DNA of 64,000 nt from contig NZ_KI911560.1 of NCBI RefSeq assembly GCF_000515275.1, forward strand, positions 186,001 through 250,000, read 5' to 3'. This document shows positions 23,380 to 32,169 of the stretch, piece by piece (positions within the stretch are counted from its first letter, which is position 1; every line of letters starts with the position of its first letter). The translations under genes were made by a program, and so were the position numbers. The DNA comes from Methylophilus sp. 5 (GTDB lineage Bacteria; Pseudomonadota; Gammaproteobacteria; Burkholderiales; Methylophilaceae). Under the pieces are notes generated by a model. The model saw nothing but the letters and a program-made list of their open reading frames with translations, was not told the origin of the DNA and searched no databases.

Positions 23380-25192
23380 ACAGCCAGGTGACCGCGCCCT
23401 CTTCGGCAGACAGCACATTGCGGCGCATCCCGCCAAACAATTCGCGGCCCAGGCCATGCGCATTGTGATGGCGTTTAGCGTCACTCAGGCCTTCTGCTTC
23501 ACGCTCGGCCCAGGTGTCTTCATCGACCAGCACGTTCAACTGACCAACCGTCCCGTTCAGGCGAATAATGTCACCATTGCGGATTTTAGAAATTGCACCG
23601 CCAGCACTGGCTTCAGGGCTCAGGTGGATGGCTGCCGGAATTTTGCCTGAAGCACCACTCATGCGGCCATCAGTCACAATCGCCACACGGAAACCTTTGT
23701 TTTGCAGCACGGCCAGTGGTGGTGTCAGTTTATGCAGCTCTGGCATACCATTGGCTTTAGGGCCCTGAAAACGAACCACTGCAATAAAGTCTCTTTCCAG
23801 CTCGCCACGGTCAAAGGCTGCCAGCAGTTCCTCTTGTGCATCAAACACAATCGCTGGTGCTTCAATAATATGCCTATCTTCAGGCACGGCAGAAATCTTG
23901 ATCACACTGCGACCCAAATTGCCTTTGAGTAAGCGCAAGCCGCCAGACTCATTAAAAGGATGTGCCGCTGTACGTACAATGGTTTCATCGCCGCTCTCGG
24001 CCGGGTAATCGGTCCAAACCAGTTTATCTGCCTGTTTTTCAGGCTTTTTACCGTAGTCACGCATGCCGCCACCGCTCACGGTGTAAACATCGGGGTACAT
24101 ATAACCACCCTCAATCAGTTCGCGAATCACGAAACCAGGGCCGCCAGCGGTCTGGAATTCATTCACATCGGCTTTACCGTTCGGGTAAACACTGGCCAGC
24201 AATGGCGTTGCTTTGGCCAGATAGTGGAAGTCGGTCCAGTCAATAATAATGCCCGCGGCACGAGCAACCGCCACCCAGTGAATCAGGTGGTTCGTTGAGC
24301 CGCCGGTTGCCAGCAAAGCCACCATGGCATTGACGATGACATGCTCATCAACCAGGCGACCAATCGGCACAAATTTTTCTTTTTTAGCACTTTGCACCAC
24401 TAAGCGCACCGCTTCGCGCGTCAAATCGTCACGCATGCCATCATGCGGATGAATAAAAGCCGCGCCTGGTACGTGCAAACCCATCGCTTCAAGCAACATT
24501 TGGTTGCTGTTAGCCGTGCCATAGAATGTACAGGTCCCTGCACCGTGATAGGCCGCAGACTCACTGGCCAGCAATTCTTCACGGTCACACAAACCTTGCG
24601 CATATTTCTCACGCACTTTTGATTTTGAAGTGTTATCAATACCAGTGCTCATCGGGCCTGCAGGTACAAACACACAGGGCAAATGGCCAAAATGCAGTGC
24701 ACCAATCAACAGGCCGGGCACAATCTTGTCACAGACGCCCAACAGCAAGGCTGCGTCAAAGACGTCATGGGACAAAGCAACCGCCGTACTCATAGCGATG
24801 GTGTCACGGCTGAACAGGCTGAGTTCCATGCCTGGTTCACCTTGGGTAATACCATCACACATGGCAGGCACGCCACCAGCGACTTGCACCGTAGCACCCA
24901 GTTTGCGTGCTTCATCACGAATAATATCCGGATAATTCACATAAGGCTGATGCGCAGACAGCATTTCGTTATAGGCCGTGACAATACCGACATGGGTCGG
25001 TTTTTCAGCGTAGATCTTGAACTTGTCGTTTTGTGGCATGGCCGCAAACGCGTGTGCCACGTTGGCACAGCCCAGACGATCCGGGCCTTTTTCACGGTTA
25101 AGGTAATCATCAATGCGTTGTAAATAAGCCTTACGTGTCGGACGGCTACGCTCGATGATGCGTTCTGTTACTTCAATGTGAGATTGTTTCAT
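23378..25192 (-). CDS. edd: Phosphogluconate dehydratase
   Basis: Edd dehydrates 6-phosphogluconate to KDPG using a [4Fe-4S] cluster. The 604-residue protein is of the IlvD/Edd family: CDGITQGEPGMELS (about residues 111-124), LLLGVCDKIVPGLLIGAL (Cys near 157), GAGTCTFYGTANSNQ (Cys near 224) give the cluster ligands, and DGRMSGASGKIPAA lies near the C-terminus. A consensus-like promoter lies 125-153 bases upstream. With eda it completes the Entner-Doudoroff branch; zwf/gnd are not in the window. Confidence 0.97.
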   Translation of the reverse strand: MKQSHIEVTERIIERSRPTRKAYLQRIDDYLNREKGPDRLGCANVAHAFAAMPQNDKFKIYAEKPTHVGIVTAYNEMLSAHQPYVNYPDIIRDEARKLGATVQVAGGVPAMCDGITQGEPGMELSLFSRDTIAMSTAVALSHDVFDAALLLGVCDKIVPGLLIGALHFGHLPCVFVPAGPMSTGIDNTSKSKVREKYAQGLCDREELLASESAAYHGAGTCTFYGTANSNQMLLEAMGLHVPGAAFIHPHDGMRDDLTREAVRLVVQSAKKEKFVPIGRLVDEHVIVNAMVALLATGGSTNHLIHWVAVARAAGIIIDWTDFHYLAKATPLLASVYPNGKADVNEFQTAGGPGFVIRELIEGGYMYPDVYTVSGGGMRDYGKKPEKQADKLVWTDYPAESGDETIVRTAAHPFNESGGLRLLKGNLGRSVIKISAVPEDRHIIEAPAIVFDAQEELLAAFDRGELERDFIAVVRFQGPKANGMPELHKLTPPLAVLQNKGFRVAIVTDGRMSGASGKIPAAIHLSPEASAGGAISKIRNGDIIRLNGTVGQLNVLVDEDTWAEREAEGLSDAKRHHNAHGLGRELFGGMRRNVLSAEEGAVTWL

Positions 25193-25316
25193 TGACTATC
25201 GCTCAACTGTGTTTTAACTACCTGATGAACTATCCTGGTGAACTGCTTTGAACTTGCTATTTAGTCACAGTTTAGGGTCGTAATATATATGAATCCAAAC
25301 AGGTTCCCTACCTGCG

Positions 25317-25345
25317 ATTATCGCCAAACTGGTGCATCACGTCAA
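25317..25345 (-). promoter_or_regulatory. Probable sigma-70 promoter of edd
   Basis: On the - strand, -35 TTGACG (25345-25340) and -10 GATAAT (25322-25317) are 17 bases apart, each matching consensus at 5 of 6 positions. The leader to the edd ATG is about 120 bases. The rest of 25193-25460 shows no gene. Confidence 0.5.
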
Positions 25346-25460
25346 ACTGAATTACCTGTTTAAGCCATTTTTTAAGACAATTCAATGACTTAAAACAATA
25401 TAAATCATTTGACGCAGCCAGTTTTAAAATCATGCGCCTCAAACTGGCATGCATCAAGAC

Positions 25461-27197
25461 CTAAACCGCCTTGGTCACCAGAATGTCTTGCAGCATCAAA
25501 TACTCAAGATCGCAGCCAAAGAACATATTCAAGGCATCGGTCGGGCTGCAAATCATGGGTTCACCACGTCGGTTAAGTGAAGTATTGAGCACCACGCCAT
25601 TGCCTCGCAATTGTTCCAAATGCTCAATCAGAGCGTAATAACGAGGGTTAGTCTCTTTGGTAACGACTTGCGCGCGCGCCGTGCCATCTTCATGCACCAC
25701 CTCAGGAATACGCGCCTTCCAGGCCGGATTCACATCAAAAGTAAATGTCATGTAAGGCGCCGGATGATCTGTCTGCAGAATATCCACCGCCACGCGATCG
25801 AGCATGCTGGGGCAAAATGGCCGCCAGCGCTCACGATATTTAATCTGTGCATTAATGCGGTCAGCCACGCCAGGAAAACTCGGGTCGCCCAGAATACTAC
25901 GGCAACCCAGAGAACGCGGCCCAAACTCCATGCGACCCTGCAGCCAGGCCAGCGGATGACCGGCTGCCAGCAACTCAGCAGCTTTGCGCGGACCATCTTC
26001 CACACGGGTAAACACCGGTTTGGCCGGATGCGCTTCACAGGCCGCAATACACTCTTCGTTAGTGTAAGCGGGGCCGAGATATGCGTGCTCCATTTTATGA
26101 ATGGTTTCACCTGCCAAATGTGCGGCATAGGTCGCGGCACCCAGGCTGGTACCATTATCACCAGAAGCTGGCTGCACAAATAACTCTTTCACGTGCGGCA
26201 AGGAAATAATGCGCTGATTCAGCTTCACATTGAGCGCTACGCCGCCTGCCATCACAATCTTGCCGGTCTCACGAATAATATCGCCCAGGTAATACTCAAT
26301 CATCTGCAACGCAATCGTTTCCAGCAACTGCTGTATGCTCGCGGCATAATGAATATAAGGGTCGTCAATCTCATCCCCTTTACGCTTGGGGCCCAACCAT
26401 TCAATCAACTTGGGCGTGAAGTAATAGCCCTTAGACTTACCATCAGCGTCGGTTTCTTTGTAGCGACGCAAACCCACCACGTTGACGTACTCGGTATTAA
26501 TAACCAGCTCGCCGTTTTCAAATTTGGCTAAACGACTTAAGTCATACTTTGTCGGGTCGCCATAGGGCGCCATGCCCATGACTTTAAACTCGCCATCCAG
26601 CATGTCAAAACCCAGGTATTCGGTGATGGCGCCATACAGGCCGCCCAGTGAATCCGGGTCATAGAATTCTTTTATTTTGTGGATCTTGCCATGTTCGCCA
26701 TAGCCAAAAAAAGTGGTGGCATATTCGCCTTTACCATCAATGCCGACAATGGCAGTTTTTTCTTTAAAACCGCTCAAATGATAAGCGCTGGAAGCATGTG
26801 CCAAATGGTGTTCAACCGGCACATACTTGGCTTTGGTCAACCCAAGGTCGGCCATCAGTTTGAGCGATTTGTCCCGGTTACGACGAAAACGGCGGTTACC
26901 GTTAAAAATAGCATCCAGTGCACGGTCGGGGGCGTACCAGTAACGTTTGGCATAGTGCCAGCGCGCAGCAGAGGTGAGTGGAATTTCACCATAAGGAAAA
27001 GCCACCATATCAACCTGGTCTGGCGTAATGCCAGCCTGCTGCATACAGAACTTGGCGGCTTCATACGGCCAATGATTTTTGGCGTGCTTGTCGCGGATAA
27101 AACGCTCTTCTTCGGCGGCAGCAACGATGTGGCCGTCTACTAAAATAGCAGCAGAGGCGTCATGCCCCAAGGCACCGGATAAACCTAAAACAATCAT
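25461..27197 (-). CDS. NodU/CmcH-family carbamoyltransferase
   Basis: These enzymes move a carbamoyl group from carbamoyl phosphate to a sugar hydroxyl through a carbamoyl-adenylate. The 578-residue protein has the Kae1-like N-terminal domain (GLSGALGHDASAAILVDG; metal site VEHHLAHASSAYHLSGF; IVGIDGKGEYATT; VMAGGVALNVKLNQRI; PASGDNGTSLGAA) and the C-terminal domain (GRMEFGPRSLGCRSILGDP; YRERWRPFCPSML; LNTSLNRRGEPMI). In Pseudomonas aeruginosa WapO of this family carbamoylates a core heptose next to similar kinases, so LPS carbamoylation is likely here. It closes the - strand cluster that begins at 31206. Confidence 0.9.
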   Translation of the reverse strand: MIVLGLSGALGHDASAAILVDGHIVAAAEEERFIRDKHAKNHWPYEAAKFCMQQAGITPDQVDMVAFPYGEIPLTSAARWHYAKRYWYAPDRALDAIFNGNRRFRRNRDKSLKLMADLGLTKAKYVPVEHHLAHASSAYHLSGFKEKTAIVGIDGKGEYATTFFGYGEHGKIHKIKEFYDPDSLGGLYGAITEYLGFDMLDGEFKVMGMAPYGDPTKYDLSRLAKFENGELVINTEYVNVVGLRRYKETDADGKSKGYYFTPKLIEWLGPKRKGDEIDDPYIHYAASIQQLLETIALQMIEYYLGDIIRETGKIVMAGGVALNVKLNQRIISLPHVKELFVQPASGDNGTSLGAATYAAHLAGETIHKMEHAYLGPAYTNEECIAACEAHPAKPVFTRVEDGPRKAAELLAAGHPLAWLQGRMEFGPRSLGCRSILGDPSFPGVADRINAQIKYRERWRPFCPSMLDRVAVDILQTDHPAPYMTFTFDVNPAWKARIPEVVHEDGTARAQVVTKETNPRYYALIEHLEQLRGNGVVLNTSLNRRGEPMICSPTDALNMFFGCDLEYLMLQDILVTKAV

Positions 27198-27230
27198 GCA
27201 GAAACTCGCGTAATGATCAAATGAAAATAA

Positions 27231-28697
27231 CTAAAGGGAAATGCCCGCCAGCCTGAGTGGCGTATGGTCCTGATAAATCAGGCTAAACGACTTTACCAGC
27301 GCATTATACAGGGAAGTATCGGCTTGCCAATTTTGCAGCAGGCGGCGGATATCTTTGGCATGTGCGCGCAAAGCCATTTGGCTGCGACGATGCTGCTGCA
27401 TGCTATCTAAGTCAATGACGACAATCTCGCCCTGGTTTGTGACTTGCAGATTGCTGGCTTTCATGTCGCCGTGCGACACTTTGAGCAAAGACCACTGGTA
27501 ACACAGCGTCACCAACTGGTGGATAACCCGCTCACGCATAGCATCATCGGTACACTGCTGAAAAAAGGCCTGCGCATCTGGCCAGGGGCTGTAGGCACAG
27601 ACAAAATAGGCACGACCGCGCATGCCGCAATACCGTTGCTCATACATCAGTAACGGTTGTGGCGTCAGCATGCCGTAATATTGCAAACGATGTGCATTGC
27701 GCCACGACGACGCCGCACGACTTGGGCGCCAGGCACGGCTCAGGCCATGCAACCAGTCTTTGATATTATAACGCTTGATCACCACAGACTGATCTTGCAA
27801 ATGCGTATGTGCCACTGTGCAAGTATTGCCAGGCTTTAACACCTGACCAACATGCATCGCCACTTCGAGTGCGGGCAAGTCGGTCAGATGCAAACCACCA
27901 GCCGTACTCACGGCCTGTACACTTTGGCTGGATTGCTGCCAGATCACATCACTACAGGTGCGGAAGATTTTGCGCGTCACATAGCGCTCCACCTCTTGCG
28001 CTTTAAGTTGCTTAGCCCAGCGCAATAGTGTTGCAGCAGGCAATGTTGCATGCCAGCCACGCGCAGTATCATAAGCCGTCAGCAATGGCGCTACCCATGC
28101 ATGCTGGTCCAGCACCTGTATTTTTGAAATCAGCTCTGCCAGCTGCCGATAAGCCTGGCGCTTGCTCAATGTGGCTTGCTGAATACCATCGCCATCTAGC
28201 GACCATACTTTGCCATCGGCCAGCAAAAAGTTTTTCAGGTGCAAATCTGTTTGTACCAGCCCGGCGGTATGTTGTGCAGCCAGGGTGTGCACCAATTGCT
28301 TTAGCAAGTGCAAGCCTTGTGTAGAAGATGAGGTCCGGTATAGCACATCGGCATTGTCTGCTGGCACAATCGCAGCATAAATCAGCACGCTGGCACGCTG
28401 GTCAGCAGAGTGCCCCTGCCATAACAACGCAGGGGTCGCTAAGCCTGCTTGGGTCAGCCAGCGCACACCTTGCGCATCACGTGACGCATACTTTGCAGCC
28501 TGCGCACCTACAAACACCTTGGCAAATACAGCTTTGCCAGCCCATTGCGCGCGAAACACCCAGCGCCGTTGCGGCAAAATACGTACGGCGTCCAACTGTG
28601 TCAGCGCCGTCTGGTCAGACAGCAATATGGCGCCCGTGGCCGGGTCAACAACATCACACATAGCAGGCGCGATGATGGCGTCAGACACTGCCACCAT
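27231..28697 (-). CDS. Two-domain LPS kinase-like protein
   Basis: About 488 residues with two kinase-fold halves. The first has VFRAQWAGKAVFAKVF (Lys) and VQTDLHLKNFLL with SLDGDG as the Asp motif; the second has SVVIKRYNIKDWLHGLSRAWRPSRAASSWRNAHRL, close to the WaaP-type motif, and VSHGDMKASNLQV with VVIDLDS. Both keep the catalytic Asp and Asn, though the first has Gln in place of His. P. aeruginosa has a similar double kinase (PA5006) next to its carbamoyltransferase. I chose ATG 28697, which overlaps the oxygenase stop (TAATG); an ATG at 28715 is in the same frame. It probably phosphorylates core sugars. Confidence 0.8.
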   Translation of the reverse strand: MVAVSDAIIAPAMCDVVDPATGAILLSDQTALTQLDAVRILPQRRWVFRAQWAGKAVFAKVFVGAQAAKYASRDAQGVRWLTQAGLATPALLWQGHSADQRASVLIYAAIVPADNADVLYRTSSSTQGLHLLKQLVHTLAAQHTAGLVQTDLHLKNFLLADGKVWSLDGDGIQQATLSKRQAYRQLAELISKIQVLDQHAWVAPLLTAYDTARGWHATLPAATLLRWAKQLKAQEVERYVTRKIFRTCSDVIWQQSSQSVQAVSTAGGLHLTDLPALEVAMHVGQVLKPGNTCTVAHTHLQDQSVVIKRYNIKDWLHGLSRAWRPSRAASSWRNAHRLQYYGMLTPQPLLMYEQRYCGMRGRAYFVCAYSPWPDAQAFFQQCTDDAMRERVIHQLVTLCYQWSLLKVSHGDMKASNLQVTNQGEIVVIDLDSMQQHRRSQMALRAHAKDIRRLLQNWQADTSLYNALVKSFSLIYQDHTPLRLAGISL

Positions 28698-29572
28698 TAG
28701 CGGGACTTCCACCACTGTGCCACTTGTTGCAGCCAGCTTGCTTCACCCACGAATAACTTTTTCGCCCGTTTATCGCGTTTTTTCATCATTTTTTTCACTT
28801 GCGATTTTGTCGCCTCATCGTCCTGCGGTCTCGCCACGTATAAAGTATGTCGTGAGTCGCCCTGCTCGTTAGGGATGGGTAATGCCTGATAGTAATACAG
28901 TGCAATTGAGCGGCGCGTGACGCCTTCTGGCGTTGTCAGCGGGTCAGGATGGCCATGAAAACTGTCAGCATCGGTATTAAAAATCACGCAGCGATTAAAC
29001 AAAGGCGCCACTTGCTGCTGCCTGGCTTGCATTTGCCTATCCCACAACTCAAGGTTGCCGCCATATTCCGGCTGCCAATCCTGATTTAAATACACCAGCA
29101 TATTCACACGGCGATACAGTTGCAAACCTTCGTTCACTTGAAAATCGGCATGAATACCGAGTAAGCCACCGGCCGAAGTTTCATGCAAGCCACCGCCAGC
29201 AAAATACGGGTCTGGCAACAACCCTTTCATTCCTGTCAGAGCTTCGATAAATTGCAACATAGGTGCAGAGTTAAACAAGGCAAAGGCGGCGCGTAATGTC
29301 TCGTCACAATCGTAGGGCGAAATCTGCCGCTTGTGTGTGCCGCCATAACCCTTTTCATACACTTTGTCATGCGTTTTGGCATCTTGCGGAAAGTGGTCCA
29401 GCAGCAACTGCGTAAACGCCGTGGGGAAAATATCGTCGATCACCGCGTGCGGAAAAGGCTGCGCTTGCGCGTAGTCTTCTGCCAGCAAGCTGCCGATATC
29501 TTTGGCTTGTCGTGCATCTAACGAAAAGCCCTGTGCCATATCAACCGGCAACACCCCATCTGAGATCGTCAT
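28697..29572 (-). CDS. 2-oxoglutarate/Fe(II)-dependent oxygenase
   Basis: The 291-residue protein has the double-stranded beta-helix pattern of the prolyl-4-hydroxylase-like class: LGIHADFQVN with the HxD iron ligands (about residue 142), GGNLELW, the second His in SFHGHPDPL, and RRSIALYYYQ with the 2-oxoglutarate Arg. It sits inside an LPS core cluster, overlapping the upstream GT2 gene by 4 bases and the downstream kinase by 1, so it works in the same pathway. Hydroxylation of a core sugar or lipid A chain is an inference; the substrate is unknown. LpxO-type lipid A hydroxylases are of a different subfamily. Confidence 0.85.
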   Translation of the reverse strand: MTISDGVLPVDMAQGFSLDARQAKDIGSLLAEDYAQAQPFPHAVIDDIFPTAFTQLLLDHFPQDAKTHDKVYEKGYGGTHKRQISPYDCDETLRAAFALFNSAPMLQFIEALTGMKGLLPDPYFAGGGLHETSAGGLLGIHADFQVNEGLQLYRRVNMLVYLNQDWQPEYGGNLELWDRQMQARQQQVAPLFNRCVIFNTDADSFHGHPDPLTTPEGVTRRSIALYYYQALPIPNEQGDSRHTLYVARPQDDEATKSQVKKMMKKRDKRAKKLFVGEASWLQQVAQWWKSR

Positions 29573-30384
29573 TGTGTATTTTCCTGCTGTGACTGTAATT
29601 GTTTAAGCATGGCCTGCTTGCGCTGCAAACGGCGGTTTTGTGCCGTATAACCGCTCACCAAGCCCACTGTGCCGGCCTCGACATGATCAAGATAGCGGAA
29701 CAATCTGGCTGGCGACATGCGCTCGATGACATACCCTTGCGCAGCCAGTTTGTCTTGCAGTACATAACCTGGGATTTGCTGTTCCATATAAAAACGATAG
29801 CCCAGCTTTTTCATTAGGCCCACGTCCCACAAGGCAAAAAAACTTTTAATATAGGGCTCGATATATGGCTTGGCCTGACGCGCAGGCAAGCCGATGCGCT
29901 GCTTCAAACGGCGACTGTGATATTTAAAAAATCCGTTCAATGCACGCCAAAACAAACGCAGGTGGCCGCGATTCAGCTGGTGCAAACAACCAATCGCGGC
30001 AATATTCGGCTGGCGTTGCAGGCGCTGCAAACACTCAGCAAAAATTTGCGGCTGGTAAATAAAGGTGTCGGTATGCATCAAAAACAGATAATCAGTATTG
30101 ATCGCGGCCAAAATCAAATCCAGACCTTCGCCATGCGCCGCAAACCCTTGCTCTTTACCAGGTGACGGGCGTTCAATTAAATGTATCCAGTCCAGACTAC
30201 GCAAATAAGCGGTACTGTCATCGGCAGAGTCGTTATCTACCACCCAAACCTCTACCGCACTGGCATCCAACGCGCCGCTATCAAAATGGCTTTTCAAAAA
30301 ATTCAAACAGGTTCGGGTCAAATCCAGCGTTTTATAATTGACCAACCCGATACTGAATCTTGGTAAAGAGTGTTCCATAGACAT
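29569..30384 (-). CDS. Family 2 glycosyltransferase
   Basis: The 271-residue protein begins FSIGLVNYKTLDLTRTCL, has EVWVVDNDSADDSTAYL and the loop DYLFLMHTDTFIY (HTD in place of DxD), then long basic helices (WRALNGFFKYHSRRLKQRIG). There is no membrane segment. The gene overlaps the oxygenase gene by ATGA and follows the kinase gene at 30394 by 9 bases. It probably adds a core sugar; the donor is not predictable. Confidence 0.8.
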   Translation of the reverse strand: MSMEHSLPRFSIGLVNYKTLDLTRTCLNFLKSHFDSGALDASAVEVWVVDNDSADDSTAYLRSLDWIHLIERPSPGKEQGFAAHGEGLDLILAAINTDYLFLMHTDTFIYQPQIFAECLQRLQRQPNIAAIGCLHQLNRGHLRLFWRALNGFFKYHSRRLKQRIGLPARQAKPYIEPYIKSFFALWDVGLMKKLGYRFYMEQQIPGYVLQDKLAAQGYVIERMSPARLFRYLDHVEAGTVGLVSGYTAQNRRLQRKQAMLKQLQSQQENTQ

Positions 30385-30393
30385 GTTTATCCG

Positions 30394-31206
30394 TTAACGC
30401 TTGCTACGTTTGGTAATACGCTTAAGTAGCTGGCGATCACACCAGCCTAAAGGGCGCGTAGACGCATCACCGTGTAAATACTGCTTAAAAAAATACAGTC
30501 TATCGCAACCATTCAAGCCTTCGGTGTGCCGGTGCAATGCCGCCAAATCAAATTGCGCACGACGCCAGGCACCTAAACTTTGCCTGGCTTTTTCCAGGTC
30601 AATCAGCGCAACCTGTGGCGCAGAATCATCAAGCCGGACAAAAATATGTTTGGGATATAAAGCGCGATGCACCCAGCCTAAATCGTGAAAACGGCGCACT
30701 TGTTGCGCCACTGCCCGTAGCAAATGCCTGCGTTGCGCTACAGGCTGGGTAAGTATCGTCGGCAACAACTGCTCCAGATCAACAAAATCGTGTAGATTTT
30801 CGGTAACCAGAATAGCGCGTTGATTTCCCTGTTCTAGCGACTCAGCATACATCAGCACCTTTGGCGCCGGGATACCTGCCTTGGCCAAAGCCTGCAAACG
30901 ATCAAACTCACGCCTGAACGTTGGCTCACCCGCCAGCGGATGGCGCCATGTCCGGCGGCCGTGATTCTGCTGCTTTTTAACAAACATGGTGAGTGCTGGT
31001 TGATTCTCACGCGCTAACACCAACCTGCCGACACCGCTCCAGCCGCCACGGCGCTGATTAGGCGCTTCAAACCAGGCAATGTCACGTGACCACCAGGCTT
31101 CAAAAGCGTGCAGCCCTTGACCTTGCAATGCGGCCTCGTAGACCGGGTCTTGATAATGATTCAGGGAATGTTCCAAAATTAATTGTGCTGAAATAGTTGA
31201 TGCCAA
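30394..31206 (-). CDS. LPS kinase family protein (InaA/WapQ-like), HRD Asp replaced by Ala
   Basis: The 270-residue protein fits the RfaP/InaA kinase-like family: GWSGVGRLVL (Gly-rich loop), TMFVKKQQNHGRRTWRHPLAGEPTFRREFD (Lys and family Arg/Glu), ILVTENLHDFVDL hinge, WVHRALYPKHIFV and QVALIDLEKARQSL. The loop reads HRALYPKH where WaaP has HRDFYLCH, so the canonical catalytic Asp is Ala; this HRALYPKH form recurs in the InaA branch as far as I recall. It is the first gene of the second - strand cluster. Its start ATG 31206 is 78 bases from the divergent lpxL-type gene. Confidence 0.8.
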   Translation of the reverse strand: MASTISAQLILEHSLNHYQDPVYEAALQGQGLHAFEAWWSRDIAWFEAPNQRRGGWSGVGRLVLARENQPALTMFVKKQQNHGRRTWRHPLAGEPTFRREFDRLQALAKAGIPAPKVLMYAESLEQGNQRAILVTENLHDFVDLEQLLPTILTQPVAQRRHLLRAVAQQVRRFHDLGWVHRALYPKHIFVRLDDSAPQVALIDLEKARQSLGAWRRAQFDLAALHRHTEGLNGCDRLYFFKQYLHGDASTRPLGWCDRQLLKRITKRSKR

Positions 31207-31284
31207 TGCGGGTTTTTAAACCACATTTTGTTAACATAAGGGTTAATCTCAAATTTTAACAGAATGCGTTTATAAATTAGCCTC

Positions 31285-32157
31285 ATGTTGCTGTTTTTCT
31301 GCAAAACCATCGCCCGCCTGCCACTGCCCTGGGTACATAGATTAGGCGTATTTTTTGGCTATCTGTCTTATCTGTTTGATCGCAAAAGCAATCATATTGC
31401 GTTAGCGAACATTCAGCAAAGTGGGTTGGCGTCTAACGAGACACACGCGCAACAATTGGTCAAAACCAGCCGTATTGAAGCAGGCAAAGCCATTTTGGAG
31501 ACATTTTTCATCTGGGGCAACCCATCCGCCAAGCTGTTGCCATTGATACAGCAAGTGTATGGCTGGCAACATATCGCTGACGCACAGGCACACAATAAAG
31601 GCCTGATTTTTCTGACCCCACATTTGGGTTGTTTTGAAATCACCTCGATTTATTACGGTGCACGCGCACCCATTACCGTGTTGTATCGACCGCCAAAACT
31701 GCAGTGGTTGAGTGAATTGGTGGTCAAAGGCAGGCAAAAAGGCAATGTGGAGATGGCGCCAGCCAATGCAAGTGGCGTTAAAAAATTGCTACAGGCCTTA
31801 AAGGCAGGCCAGGCCATAGGCATTTTGCCAGATCAGATCCCCAGGCAGGGTGAAGGCGAATGGGCAGATTTCTTTGGCAAACCGGCGTATACCATGGGCT
31901 TAGCCAGCAAGCTGGCCAGTAAAGCGGATGCCGTGGTTATCATGGCGTTTGGCGAGCGGCTACCCGCGGGCAAAGGATTTAATATTCATCTGACGCGGAT
32001 AGAAGACATTAGCACGCCCACCCTGTTAAATCAGGCGATTGAGCGCCAGGTGGCCGCCTGCCCCAGCCAATATTTATGGCAGTATAACCGCCACAAACAA
32101 CGGCGTTACGCGTTGCACAAACTAGCAAAAAGCCAACAAAACCAGCCTGAGCCTTAA
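31285..32157 (+). CDS. lpxL: Lipid A biosynthesis lauroyl/myristoyl acyltransferase family
   Basis: LpxL/LpxM-type enzymes add secondary acyl chains to Kdo2-lipid IVA on the inner face of the inner membrane. The 290-residue protein has an N-terminal hydrophobic anchor (about residues 10-28), the catalytic HX4E in TPHLGCFE (His near 113), TVLYRPPK, LPDQIPRQGEGEWADFFGKPAYT and SQYLWQYNRHK near the end. It is monocistronic and convergent with the amidotransferase gene 12 bases away. Which acyl position it serves cannot be decided from sequence. Confidence 0.9.
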   Translation: MLLFFCKTIARLPLPWVHRLGVFFGYLSYLFDRKSNHIALANIQQSGLASNETHAQQLVKTSRIEAGKAILETFFIWGNPSAKLLPLIQQVYGWQHIADAQAHNKGLIFLTPHLGCFEITSIYYGARAPITVLYRPPKLQWLSELVVKGRQKGNVEMAPANASGVKKLLQALKAGQAIGILPDQIPRQGEGEWADFFGKPAYTMGLASKLASKADAVVIMAFGERLPAGKGFNIHLTRIEDISTPTLLNQAIERQVAACPSQYLWQYNRHKQRRYALHKLAKSQQNQPEP

Positions 32158-32169
32158 TTAAACAGTGCG

